Shown in pieces: positions 1 to 14,650 of a stretch of 64,000 nt of DNA. The notes below the pieces were generated by a model, which was not told the origin of the DNA, did no database searches, and saw only the letters and a list, made by a program, of their open reading frames with translations. The stretch covers positions 310,001-374,000 of the forward strand of contig JAPTMU010000036.1 of the NCBI GenBank assembly GCA_028583405.1, written 5' to 3'. This stretch comes from Pogonophryne albipinna. Taxonomy: Eukaryota; Chordata; Actinopteri; Perciformes; Artedidraconidae. The translations under genes were made by a program, and so were the position numbers. The stretch's first letter is position 1; each line of letters starts with the position of its first letter.

Positions 1-3000
1 ACCTATACTGTACAAGTGCTTCTTCATCCTGTATCACGTTGTCATATTTAATGCAAGAGTTTCTCTCTTCCTCTCTCCCCTTCTTGCCCCCATGCTCTCA
101 GGATTGCCATAACTTTAGACTAAAGGTAGCCTTCTCCTCTCATTTCCTCTCTGGTTTCCTTGTCAATCTTTTCATTTCCCTTTTTCCTCTCCTCTCCTAT
201 CCAATAGTTGTATTTCTTTTCATCTCTTTTTCTCCTTCCTGAACTCTTTTGATCTCGTCTCCTCGTCTTCTCCTCTCTTGTCTGTCTTGTCGTGGTGACA
301 TGTTACTACATTTCTCCTAATTTCTGATCATGTGTTTGTGGTTCCAACCTATAGATCTATTTTACCAACCTTTTGTTGTGGGTGTGAAAAATAAGATAAG
401 GACACATATTAAAAAAGCAAATGTTATTGCTGCAATAAATCAATGTTTGTCCAGGCAAACATTGATATTCATACGCAGCTGATTTGTGTACGTTATTGAA
501 CATTTCAGCTTTTCTTCAATATACCCGCTGTATACTCTATGCGGATCATTAAGCCCTTTGGATAAGGTGAATGTGTGCGACAAATGAAAGTACATTGATT
601 ATGTGAATATGAATGGTTAGTACATCCTGACATTGTACTGTTCACAGTTCATGGCTATACACTTGTTTACATGTGTGTCTTTGTGCGCTGTACTTGTCTA
701 TGGCTCCCTCTGCCTGTCAACATTGTGTGTGTGCTTCCTCACACCATTGCTACTAGAGGTATAACCTGCTGATAGTATTACGTTTACTTATTTTAGGATT
801 TGCTTAAGCCTAACCTGCCTTATTTTCGACCTTTCACCTCACGTTCTAATTTTCTGGGATGATTAACTAGAGAAATATTCCACACGGCAACATATTTGGT
901 TTGATTAATAAAAATAAAACCAATGTTGACCACTAGATGTCAGCATTTAACTAAAGTAGAATGCTATACTGTAGTCAGAATAATGAGCAACTGTTTCGTA
1001 TGTGTGTGTGTTCGTGTGTGTGCTGTCAAGGTAACACATTTTTGTTTCCTTTTTTTCCCACTCACAAATCATCACCTTGCTTCTTCTTCTTCATACTAGA
1101 GGACTGTGATTTGACACCACCCTAAAATTGTCCTGATGTTCACTCACATTCGTTAATTCAGTTTTTCCTTTCTCCTCTTCAAACCACTTTCTTGGTGGAA
1201 TACAGGCAGGTCATAATTAATGACATAATTCACATGGTTTTCTATAAACCTATCGCTTAGTGTTAGAGATTATTATTTCTTTGTTAAAGATTGATAGATT
1301 CAGATTTTTCTCTCCTGGAATAGATTTTGAATACTTTGTAAGGTGTGAACATAACAATTGAAGCAGAAGCACTAACTGTTTGGATTAAAATCTGCCCATA
1401 CCCAATCCATAGATAGGCCTACTAAATAATGCGGTGCACCCCTAGTTTAAATACAACATTATTACTGAATCTTCATTACATTTTCTTATATTCATAAACA
1501 CTCTTTGAATCAGCCCTCAACGTCCTGCGTTTGTAAGTGTCTTGGATGAGTCAGCCCTTTTGGCTTACATTATTCTCCAGTGTACTAAGTGAGTCGGCCA
1601 TTTTGGTTTCAGGACCAAGCAGTTGTGGAAGACTCTGATCAGGTGATTCTGAGAGGGAGGAAGTAAGGCTGCTGCTCGCTCGGCTCGGTCAGGCTCTTTT
1701 CATTGGCTAAAGCTTCCAGGTGTGCTGTGATCTGGTGTGGTCTGCTCTGCTTTGCCTTTCTGTGCTGCACTCCCTGCTTAAGATCAGACAAAGGTGGATG
1801 CCATTAACCAAACTAAAGCTGCTCAGCATCGGTTGTCTCGCGTAAAATGTATTTTTATTCAGAATATCTTTTTTAAAGAAAGCTTTGTCTTTCATGAATA
1901 CATACACTGATAACAATTGTATCAACAAACAGAGAGAAGTCTAAATTAACTGAGGGTACAAGAAAACATCAAATCGTTTTCAAGTATTCCTTTAACTGAT
2001 TCCTGAAGATGAAATGTGATAAATGTGGGATTATGTGTGCACATGTTTTTTCACTATGTAGTGAAGGCTTCCTAGTTACCTGCACAGATTTGGGGAAGGA
2101 TCTTCTATCGTGAGGAAGGACACTTAGAAATATAATACCAAATGGTCCTTGCTACAGCAGATCAATAGCATGTGTGTGTAGATTGGTGTAGAGGATCAGC
2201 ATGGTGTGAATAATGGACCTGCCAATCTCGGTTGTGTTCTTGTGCAGACAGGTAGTAGTGTTCCAAAGAGGAGAACAATTAGTTCTTGATCGTGGTTTAG
2301 CGTTTAGACTGAACTGTGGTTTTGTTCTTTGGAGCATCTTGCTATGGTGGGAGATTACGCATGACTTTGGCATGAAGGAAGTGCATAGAAGACACTATTT
2401 TTGCCAATGCAGGTTGAACATGAGAGAATCTTGACTGGACAGGATTCGCATGCACATTATGTAGCAAATGCCACAGTGTCCTCTTTGCCATTACTCTAGC
2501 AGCCATGTCACTGTCCTGGTGAATAAGCCCTCAGTTCAGGAGGAAGGCTTGAACACATTTTTGAGACTTTTTCTATCCTACATAGTCAGATGTGTAGAAG
2601 CAGACCAGTTCAGATGTAAAGTTATATCATTTAAAGATATTATATCATTACAAGTGATGTGCAATCACAAGATATAAATTCCCTTTCGAATATAAAAGTA
2701 TTAATGTTTCAAGGATGTCTCATAGATATGTCTGTCGGTACTTTCTCTCCACAAAAGGTGGTATTTTTTAATGTAATAGTGTGTCACTATTCTCAGGTTG
2801 CCTCCTTTAAGCCATCAGAAAACAGCCAGTACTACGATTTTAATTTATTTAAATTAAATTCGTTAAAAAAAACGAGATGTTTCACAGCTTCAGCAATTTA
2901 TTAGTAAATAATAATATGACAAGATAAAATAAATAATGTGTATATACTCTCCTTTTCCACACGTCATTCCTGCCACAATGGCACCACAGTCTCATTTCAC

Positions 3001-3420
3001 TTTCACTCATTGATTTTGAATTCTGCTCATCATCTGTGTATCAGCGACGTGAGTGAGCAACTAAGCAGTGTGACTGTGTAGGGGATGAAATTAAAACATA
3101 GTAAATAATGTTTATGATAATGGCTGTAGTGGTACAAATTTGTAAAACAAACAGAGAAAAGTGGATGTGTTGATCTTGATCTCACATGTTGTGTTGAGAG
3201 GAAACCAACACTAATACACTTTGTGTAAGTTTACCATTGGTTCCTTATAACTTTATTACATTTAGTGTATATAATAACCTAAAACAAGATCTACATATAA
3301 CGAATTCAGGACAATAATCTTGTCCCAACAACATAGCCAAGCTTCATTTGGTGTCTATTTCTCAAGGAGATTTCAAATGGCGGATGTCTAACAAACAACC
3401 CTTTTGTTCCCCGAGTGCAG
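1..3420. other. Intron of the PKC gene, no coding exon found
   Basis: This is the part of the intron upstream of the first visible PKC exon. I looked for the preceding exon of conventional PKCs (end of the C2 domain, ending in a KFE-like tripeptide) and did not find it, so it lies outside the window. The stretch is AT-rich, with pyrimidine-rich runs near 60-300 and 1050-1180 and scattered short (TG)n. It ends in an acceptor (GTGCAG at 3415-3420). No RNA gene or clear transposon ends were recognised. Confidence 0.6.
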
Positions 3421-3564
3421 AAAGCCAAGCTAGGCCCAGGTAAGAAGATGATCAGCCAGACGGACGACGGCCGCTCCAGCCCACAGCCTTTCACCAGCAT
3501 GAACCAGGTCAAACTTAGCGACTTCTCCTTCCTGGCTGTGCTCGGGAAAGGGAGCTTCGGCAAG
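3421..3564 (+). CDS. prkca: PKC-alpha exon: V3 hinge and glycine-rich loop
   Basis: The exon has 48 codons, phase 0 at both ends, acceptor GTGCAG and donor GTGAGG. It starts KAKLGPGKK, which corresponds to the known PKC-alpha hinge sequence after the C2 domain, and ends LGKGSFGK, the ATP-binding glycine-rich loop (GxGxxG). The middle (residues 10-30: [14 protein letters not shown] and following) is the variable hinge, diverged from mammals as expected for this protease-sensitive linker. The segment [15 protein letters not shown] opens the kinase domain. Confidence 0.93.
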
Positions 3565-3625
3565 GTGAGGCAGCTGTGATCACAATACATTTGTTTTACA
3601 AGTAAAAGACAGCACAAGATCTTAA

Positions 3626-4285
3626 AGGTCTCTTATCATGCAAAATGCACTTTTTAATGTCCTTTATACATATGTGTCCCCGGTGTGTCAGGGAACTCAC
3701 AAAGTGTCAGAAAACAAAACTCCTCTCTTTTCCTCCGTACCCAAATCTAAAAAAATGGGGGTACAACGGAGCTGATCCTGATTTGCATCCGATATGTGTT
3801 ACGCCCCGGTCTAGGGGAACACAACATAACATATGACGTAATAACGGAAATGTGGGCTGACTTTACACCCACTGCCCTATCAGAAACGTCGCTATCAGAA
3901 ACAACGCGCTTCGTGTTTTGGATGTAATATGGTCTTTGTTTACATTAGCAAGCATCGCAAACACTCAGAGCTAACACTGTACTGGAGAAAGTGTAAGAAA
4001 GCAGGAGAAAGAACAAGGAACTCATCTTGTGGTAAACTCGCAAGAGAAAAAGCATTTGAGCTCCAAACTGTTTCAGAAATAATCCTTGATGTGATTTGGA
4101 ACATGATGGCGTTTAATCACGGCAGCATTTAGCTGTATCTCTAACAGGGCTGAAATAGAGGGATATGAGGGATGTCTAAAATGCATGATCTATTTGGCAG
4201 TTTGAGAAAAACACGTTGTTTTTTATATATTTGTATATATCTGAGACACATAATATATGCCTAGAAATAGCATGATAGGAGATTT
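3626..4285. mobile_element. TTAA-flanked MITE (piggyBac-like, non-autonomous)
   Basis: The element is flanked on both sides by TTAA (3622-3625 and 4286-4289). It has imperfect terminal inverted repeats: the left end starts AGGTCTCTTATCATGC and the reverse complement of the right end starts AAATCTCCTATCATGC. It is about 660 bp with no transposase reading frame. TTAA duplication and this organisation are typical of piggyBac-type non-autonomous elements. It fills most of the 809-nt intron 3565-4373. Confidence 0.7.
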
Positions 4286-4289
4286 TTAA

Positions 4290-6616
<2,327 letters not shown>

Positions 6617-6863
6617 TAAGACATTTCAATTTGACTTTATAGTGAATCATTTTCTACTGTCAAATTGGCATTCAATGTTAATTGCAGTTTAAGATAAGTG
6701 TTATTTGAGTTTGCTGTGAAGCACTAGCTTTGACATTATATGGCAATCTTGTCATTTATCTCATGGAATGAATTCTTGAATACTGGAATATCGGAGCTGT
6801 AAGCGATCTGAATGTAAAGTTGCCTTGTGTTTTAAGTCTGTAAATGTGTGTTTGTTATTTCAG

Positions 6864-6926
6864 GTTCTATGCAGCTGAGATTGCTGCTGGTCTCTTCTTC
6901 CTGCATCTTAAAGGAGTCATCTACAG
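6864..6926 (+). CDS. prkca: PKC-alpha exon: alphaE helix leading to the catalytic loop
   Basis: The exon is 63 nt, with acceptor TTTCAG and donor GTGAGC. It completes the split valine and encodes FYAAEIAAGLFFLHLKGVIY plus two bases (AG) of the arginine of the YRDLK catalytic motif. This is the alphaE helix that packs under the active site. GVIY replaces the usual GIIY. Confidence 0.94.
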
Positions 6927-7179
6927 GTGAGCATTAACTAGTTTACATAGTGCGTGCTGTTCTTTAATCAGTGGCCAAACCTGAAGTTAAAAACAGAAAT
7001 GCTATGCGATAATTAATATTTGTTTCACGAACACACTACCATAAAAGTGAAAGCTCTTGTCTTTTGTAACCACCCAGCAGAAGCAATCGAGGTTTGTTTT
7101 TGCTGAATAAAAGTTAGAAATACTCAGTCAGTGTAAGAAACCTACTGTAACAAGTCGTCATTACCTAATGTTATTTTGA

Positions 7180-7392
<213 letters not shown>

Positions 7393-10300
7393 TGAACTCG
7401 TCTGTCACTGTCCGCCTGAGCTTGTGTCATCCTTGTGCTTCAGATTAAGGTCACTGCCTCAGGACAGCTACACAAAACACACACACGCAAGCACTCTCTC
7501 ATGACTTAAGCTTCCCAGTCTGACAGACGCTCAGTTTGTTCGCTGGTGAGTCCAAATGTAACCCAAACATACATGTTGGGGTCTTTGTGTGTTTCAATAG
7601 GTTTTCCCTGCTGCAAGTTTCATCCTTTTATTAGAATGTTGTTTTGATCAGTTTTGGACTTGATCATTGAATTCAAGGCAAATCCCCTTGACAAAATTAT
7701 TTGTGATCATTTGTGATCTATTCACAAATGTTTACTTTCTGCATTGTTATGATTGGTTTAACAATCATAAAGGTAAACATCTCTAAGAGTGGAAGTGCCC
7801 CAGCCAATTAGGTGCTAAACAAAAGTGCTGCCTGTAAATCATGGGATGTGCTCTGTGTCCATGATTCAATGCGGTAATGATTATCTTTCCATTATCAGTT
7901 AGTTGCTTCGATCAAATGGTGGGTTATTGATTCTCTCTAAAAAAAGAATCCCTCAGACAGACCGGGAGGTTAATTTTGTCCAGTAGACGCAGGGTGGACA
8001 TGCTGTGACCACTCAGAGTCAGACTGACACAATGTGCCAGTCAGGGATGACACAGCAGGGAGTGGCTGTTTCCATAGCAATGTGAGCCGATGCACACATT
8101 TAATGTCCCAAACACACACACACGCACGCACGCACATGATGTCACATGCATGACAGAATCCCATGTACCTATATTTCTGCATAGTCAAACTCTCTTAAAT
8201 ACATATTAATCAACTAGACACACTCTAGCACACACTCAAAAACCCTCAAAATGGGAGTTTGACCATTTCTTCAGTGGTGACTTTTTCAGAGATAATTGAG
8301 ATAAAGTGCTCCTCAATATCTCTGGACAGAAGGACCAGTTCAGTTTTCATATAAATAATGAACACTTATTTGTAGAGTTGTTTCATTGCCCTTGGTCCAT
8401 CTCTGAAAATGTTGATAAAGTCACAAAAAGTCCCATGTACCTATACATTTTATTGAATCATAAAGTAACATTGAATGAAAACACTCAAAATGGTACTTAT
8501 GTACAGTACTTTGTACGTTTACTTTGTTGTTGTAAATGGTCTGCAAAGGCTAAAATCCCAAAGTTCCCTCCAGAGGGAGTTTCTCTCCCACACACTCCCT
8601 GTGGAATAAAACAAATATATTTTCATACTTTTTTCACACACACCTGCCCACACGCTCATTGCTAGAGACACTCACACACAAACAAACACACACACACAAA
8701 CACACACACTCACAGGTGCTGAAACACAGGTTGTTCTGACCTACATAGCCAGTCATTGGAAGTTCCTGTCAAGGAGAAATGCTTTCTCTAATGTGAGTTT
8801 ACACCTCAATGACTTTGACACAGAGAAGAAGAGATAGCAAAGAAGGGGGGAAGGACAGAAAAAGATCACAAAGGACATAAGGTATTAAACTGTGAGGGAA
8901 AGAGGAGAAGGGGACAAGAGATGTCAGAAACTGAAGAAGACAAGCAAAGGAAGCAGGGTTAGGGTTGAAATGAGAAAGTGTGACCTAATGCCGGCACTGT
9001 GCAGCATCTAAAGATGTTCAGCTGTCTGACTCGGGCCATTTCCCTCTTCGCCCTGGTTCATCCCATCTGCAGTGTGGCATGAGAAGGCATCGGTGTCTTA
9101 TTCCCTGCTCGCTTGCTCTTTGTGGGCTGGAAAAATGGTGTTTGTAGTGTCAAGATGATAATGTACAACTGAAGTCATTAAGGAATAGCCACTTTTTGGA
9201 GCTTATTATAATGTAGCATGGTTGGTGTTGCTGCTCAAAGTGTTGATGTGTTAAAATGCAGGAGCAGAAACAGATGAGAAGTTCCAGTACAGCTTCAAAA
9301 ACTTTAAGGAGGAAGGACAAAGTCTGAAAACTCAGCAGACACTTGTGGTATGCAAAACAAATGTAATGTTATACAACCAGCATTAATATGGAGTCTTTTG
9401 TTTGGGATATTAATGTTCTCTCTAAATGTGTTCATTTACTTTAATGAAAGGATGTTATTCATTTTTCAGTTCAAGTTCACAGGCGCATAACTTTGAATGG
9501 TATACCAATCTATGTATAATTATAATTGATATGATTCAGCTTGAGGCGTCTTTGCCGGCACCATTCATTGAATAATGATTGTGGCTGATCCTGAAAAGTT
9601 TGAGGGTTAGAAAAAGCAAACCATTAGTCACAACAGAATTCTTGTTAGGGAACGTGTCCTTGCAATAGCAGCTCCAATTTTAACCTCCTCAAACCAGGAT
9701 TTCCAGATCAGCTAAATCACTTCAGCTGTGATTAGAAAAAGGAGTCGGATGTGTTAAAAGGTCGGGGGGAAAAGGAGGGGAAAAGGTGAAAGTGTGAAGG
9801 AAACTGCAAATGAGATAGAAATGCAGAGAACCAGCATGAACATGCGAGCTTCCTGCAAACAAGTTGGTAGCTTTACAAAAAGTTCACTTGTCTGACGGAT
9901 TATTAAAATATCCAGAGATATTATCTTTAATATTCTTCACATCCTTTGGTTGTTTGGTTTCCTTTCCTCATAAACCCTTTTTGGCTCAGGACTACAAAAC
10001 ACATTCGCTGCTGACATTTGTGTATACATCATGTGCATGCCACCACGATACATTTTCTCCTTTAGTTTTTTGAATATTTTTTTTTTCCTTAGCTCATCAC
10101 ATTATGCAACTGAAAATAGATTTATGACGCATTCAGATAAATATTTTACAGTGTCAGCTATAATACATCATATGCTGATGTTGTTCAGTTGAGGTGTTAA
10201 ATTATAAAAATAGGTGCTCAGTATTTTTTATTGTAGAAGAAATGCAGCAGAATGTCTATAAACTGCAGTCTGATTATCCTTAATATGGTGTCGTGTTGGG

Positions 10301-10606
10301 TTTTGAATACAAATATTATTCTACATTAAGTCAACATAAGTGAAGTATTTTTTTACAGAAATCAGTATTTAGAAATGTTTGTTACGAAGTGCGGGGGAAA
10401 AATACGTTATATTATTGAATGAAGAAATGAAAGCAACCACAACAGGCACATGCACTGGTGGTGACAAAAACAGTGTATTAAAGCGTGGCCTGCTGCACAC
10501 TGAATGTGCTCCACAGCACACACACTCCTCACAGGGATCTGATGGAAACAAGGAGGCTGAAAATCACGCAGCACCCCTGTCACATCATGTGGTCGCTGTA
10601 GTATTC

Positions 10607-10871
<265 letters not shown>

Positions 10872-13014
10872 AAGTGCACTTGAATAGCTAGCAGTCTGAT
10901 CCACACCTGTCATGTAGCATCAGGCCTGATGTGAGAGATGTGTCTGCAGCGATGCCCATGTACACGCAGAAAATCACACGTTCACAAACTGTTCAATCTC
11001 AGGTACACATGCACACAGATACTCAGGCAAGCACGTTAAATATGTTTTGACTCGGCTAGATATTAAAGAACAAATACATGGATTTCTATAAATATAAATG
11101 ATTAATCAGAATAAACATGAATTGTTATGCTATACACACTAAACACACACACAGATCTACTGCAGTGAATCATAGAAGCTCTTCTTGCCAGAGGCTTTCA
11201 TACAATAAAATACAAATTACAACAGGATGAGAACAGGGAATGTCAGGACCCTTTCCATCACTATCATCCTGGCAGGAGAGAGCCCTTTATGTATTTATCA
11301 GCCTCATGCAAACAGAAAAAACAAATAAACATCTTTGTACATAATATATAAATAGAATGCTAAAAATCTAGACTCAACACAGTGGTTCAGAGCACGAAGG
11401 TCACAATGCCTGAAACCTTAAATGCCGCTGGTGTTGTGACACACAGGCAACGGGTGGCAAGGGCAGCAAATCACATGGAAGTCACATTAGCTCAGCCCTG
11501 TGCACGAATGATCGAAACAGTCGCTTTCTGCTGAACTTTAATTGTCCCTTCTTTGACATTTTCTTTTGCTTCGCTCCCATGTCAAAGATGTTTAGCAGGT
11601 AATGTTTTAATGTCCCTCTCAATCGTAGCTTAAAGCGGAAGCAATTGGCACTAACCAGCTGAGGCTGATGGGAATGTCATTAATTTGAGTAGTATTGCAT
11701 TATATTTCGGTAATTTATGAAATGGAAAGCATCTTTAAAAATGTTAATGCCCTATGCTTCTTCCTCTGGTACTTTCTTCCATTTCTTTCTCTACTTCTGA
11801 CTCTCTTCCTCTCTGTTCTCATTCCCATGACACAAACCAACATGAGGCTACAGGTCTGCTTGCTACATTGACCTGAGGTGTTTGCAATGTTCAACCCTTT
11901 ATTTCACGTAGTTTTTCAAGAGAGACTGTTGGGTACAATCTTGGAGACATAGCGTAACAAATATGCCATATTAGGTTTTAGAGTATTAAACAATCTGATT
12001 CTCCACAATTTAATAAGTAGGATAGCTTTTATTTTTTTGTTTAGAGGTGAGAGTAGAGACCCAACATATATTTGTTTCCCACTAAGGCCGTCTGCTTTCA
12101 GTTTACAAGGATAAGCAGTCATCCTAGTTTCTCACACACATTGAAGTCGTTAGTTCAACATGTGAAAATCTATCTTCAGAGAGCGTCGCTGAATTAATTG
12201 GCAGCCATCGGGTTAGGCTGAAGGTCGACATGATTCCTTCAGGAAGCAGGTTTTAAACAGGCAAGCGACGGACTTCTTCCAGAGGCTTCCCCTCACCATG
12301 GCGTCTATAACCCGGGAGCAAATTAACAACATCATGGCTGGATAAAGGAAGGGGGCTTTTCCCGTCTCCATCTTCCTGCCTCCTAGCCAAATGCAATCGA
12401 AGAGTGTCAGTTTAACATTGGGCTGTCACTATGGCTTATTGTCTCATTCTTATTCTGTTTCATGTGATTGTGATGTGTAGAAGTAGTAGCTTGTGCAAAT
12501 TCACTGATGGAGCTCGTGGAACAGAGAAGCTATATGTATAGCAGTAGGCATAACTTTCATATTTCGTCAGGATCAAGAAAAGCATTATAGATATGCCTTA
12601 CTGGCTCTCTAAACATAATTTAGTTGATTCTAAGTGTGATGACCTTTTTAGAGTTCATGATACAACTCTCACTGAATTGACTTTCTTTTTTAGATTCAGC
12701 TGAGATAATCCTTAATGTTACAGTAGAAGGAACATTCATTATTTAAGATGATTTGCATTATACATCTTTGCAAACTCACAATTCACATATTGGATGTGAA
12801 TTGTGAGTTTTTGTGATACTTTTGTAAATGTTCCACTGAGGTTCTTTGTGTCTCTGCCTGGACATCAGCAGTGTTCAGTCTGCCTTCTACATCTGAAAGA
12901 CGAAAATGTAGTTGCACAAAATAGTTACCTGAAAAAGCCGTCTCACATTATTTTCTGGAAAAAAATAAAACAGTCAATCCATCTGTAGATCAATATATAA
13001 TGTAGTTAATGTAC

Positions 13015-14284
13015 CTCGATCAGCAGCCTGCAGAGCCTCCACTCCGGCATCTGTGTCTTCAAGCTCATTTCCGAGTGCTGTCAGTCTGCCATTCAACTCT
13101 ATTTGATCAAAATGAGGAGCTAAATATTGAATGACTTTTTAGTCGGCCATAAATCTTTGGGTAGGATAGAATGAGCCCATAAATAATGAATTTGTTTGTT
13201 GTATACCTTCACTTTCTTTCTGCAGTTCTCTCACTTGTTTGCTTTGGCCCTCCAAGTCACTGGCATCCAGTCTGGCCTCTATTACTGCTCCATAAAAATG
13301 ATTAGAGAAAACATATCAAACAATTCCTAGGCTAATATACATATAGAGATTGCAGGAGTCAACTTTATTCTTTATATTTCAAAAAAGCAAAATTTCAACC
13401 TGCTTCTTCATTCTATAAAGTGCCCCTATTTGTGTTATAAATATTTAAAATTCATTTTGAATTTGTGGATAAGGTTACCTTGCCTGTGTACTGCCGCACA
13501 GCTTCCTGCACCTGCTTCCTCTGCTCCTCTCGCTGCATCCCTTGACTCTCAGCCTGCTCTCGTGGTCTTTGTTCATAGAATTGAAAGAATGCAATAGGTA
13601 GTGATTGTAACCTTCCAAAAAAAACGTTCAAATTTCAACAACATACAACAGCTTTGATTGAATTGAATCGTTTTTTTTAAAACTGTAAACACAAATATGT
13701 TATCATTAAGCGCATGATGTAATTGTGCTCTTATTTTCATGCACGTGTAATGCCTGTCTTCAGTGCTTCTAACTGCTCCAAATTTTCTTCCATCTGGCTG
13801 TCACCGACTGTCCATTCTATACAGTACATTACACACATTTTGTATTATAATGAATGTGAGTGATTGTAGAATATTTCGAAGCTATAAATGAGCACAACAG
13901 ATATTACGCTGATAAGTCTGCAGTACTATGCAAGATTATCTGCAGACAGACAAACAGACAGGCGCACACAACCAAACACATGATCTCCCCATAGGCCTGG
14001 CAGTGATTATAATACTATTTGTCCATCAACGCTCCCACCTCCGACACATACCCTGTACTTTTTGCAGCTGCACCACTTTCTCTCTGGTGTGGCAGCTCAC
14101 TTCTCTGTTCCTCCAACGCAGCCATCATCTCACTGAGCAGAGTGAAGATATCTGCTTCAGTGGTCTCATCCTGAGTGTTTGTGATAGCAGTGAACCTCTG
14201 TCCCAGGATGTTTGCCTCAGACAGGCGGCAGCAAAGCAGAACTAGTAAAACAACCCTCATCTCTGTGGACTGTAGGGCTGCCAC
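13015..14284 (-). pseudogene. Secreted coiled-coil, C1q-like protein gene, apparently broken, antisense in the PKC intron
   Basis: Exon 1 (14284 to 14052) starts at an ATG with a second ATG at 14260. From the second ATG it encodes a signal peptide (MRVVLLVLLCCRLSEAN), then ADIFTLLSEMMAALEEQRSEL, and ends at a GTATGT donor. Candidate exons follow downstream on the - strand: 13816-13745 (DSQMEENLEQLEALKTGIT), 13566-13479 (QREEQRKQVQEAVRQYTGK), 13284-13207 (IEARLDASDLEGQSKQVREL) and 13098-13015 (LNGRLTALGNELEDTDAGV). All are heptad-rich, with GT donors. This layout resembles the stalk of fish C1q-domain proteins, from family knowledge. Signs of decay: exon 1 shifts by one base near 14090, the natural frame after it reading KVVQLQKVQ; the 13566 exon does not join in phase; and no C1q domain follows. 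A working gene of unusual structure is the alternative. Confidence 0.45.
13662..13792. repeat. Local duplication, copy A (contains a coiled-coil exon)
   Basis: This copy, running from ATTGAATCG to CTTCCA, matches 14472-14604 closely with few substitutions and small indels. It includes most of the 13816-13745 exon of the antisense C1q-like gene, so part of that exon exists twice within 1 kb. Confidence 0.75.
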
Positions 14285-14441
14285 ACCTCTGGGGCTTTTG
14301 AGTTAGGTGGCCGTGTGAAAAGTGATGTAAGCTCTGTATGTTTACGTGAAGTTGACCATCTGAAGTTCATGAAACATGTCAGCTAGGGTTAAGGACAAAG
14401 GTGTTTTGATAAAAGGCATTGAAGGACATTAATAATAACGG

Positions 14442-14471
<30 letters not shown>

Positions 14472-14475
<4 letters not shown>

Positions 14476-14604
14476 AATCGTTTTTTTTAAACTGTAAACA
14501 CAAACCTGTTGATATCATCAAGCGCATAATGTAATTGTTCTCTTATTTTCACGCACGTGTAATGCCTGTCTTCAGTGCTTCTAACTGCTCCAATATTTCT
14601 TCCA
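14472..14604. repeat. Local duplication, copy B, between two (AT)n runs
   Basis: This is the second copy of the 13662-13792 segment. It sits upstream of exon 1 of the antisense gene, directly between (AT)n tracts at about 14446-14472 and 14606-14640. It keeps the QLEALKTGIT-coding stretch and a better donor (GTGCGT), but lies outside the gene model, so it is a displaced exon copy. Confidence 0.7.
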
Positions 14605-14605
14605 A

Positions 14606-14650
<45 letters not shown>

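Noticed and set aside
8306..8665. 119-codon frame in the large PKC intron
   Set aside because: It has low-complexity ends, no splice sites in phase with PKC and no recognisable domain, so it is a chance frame.
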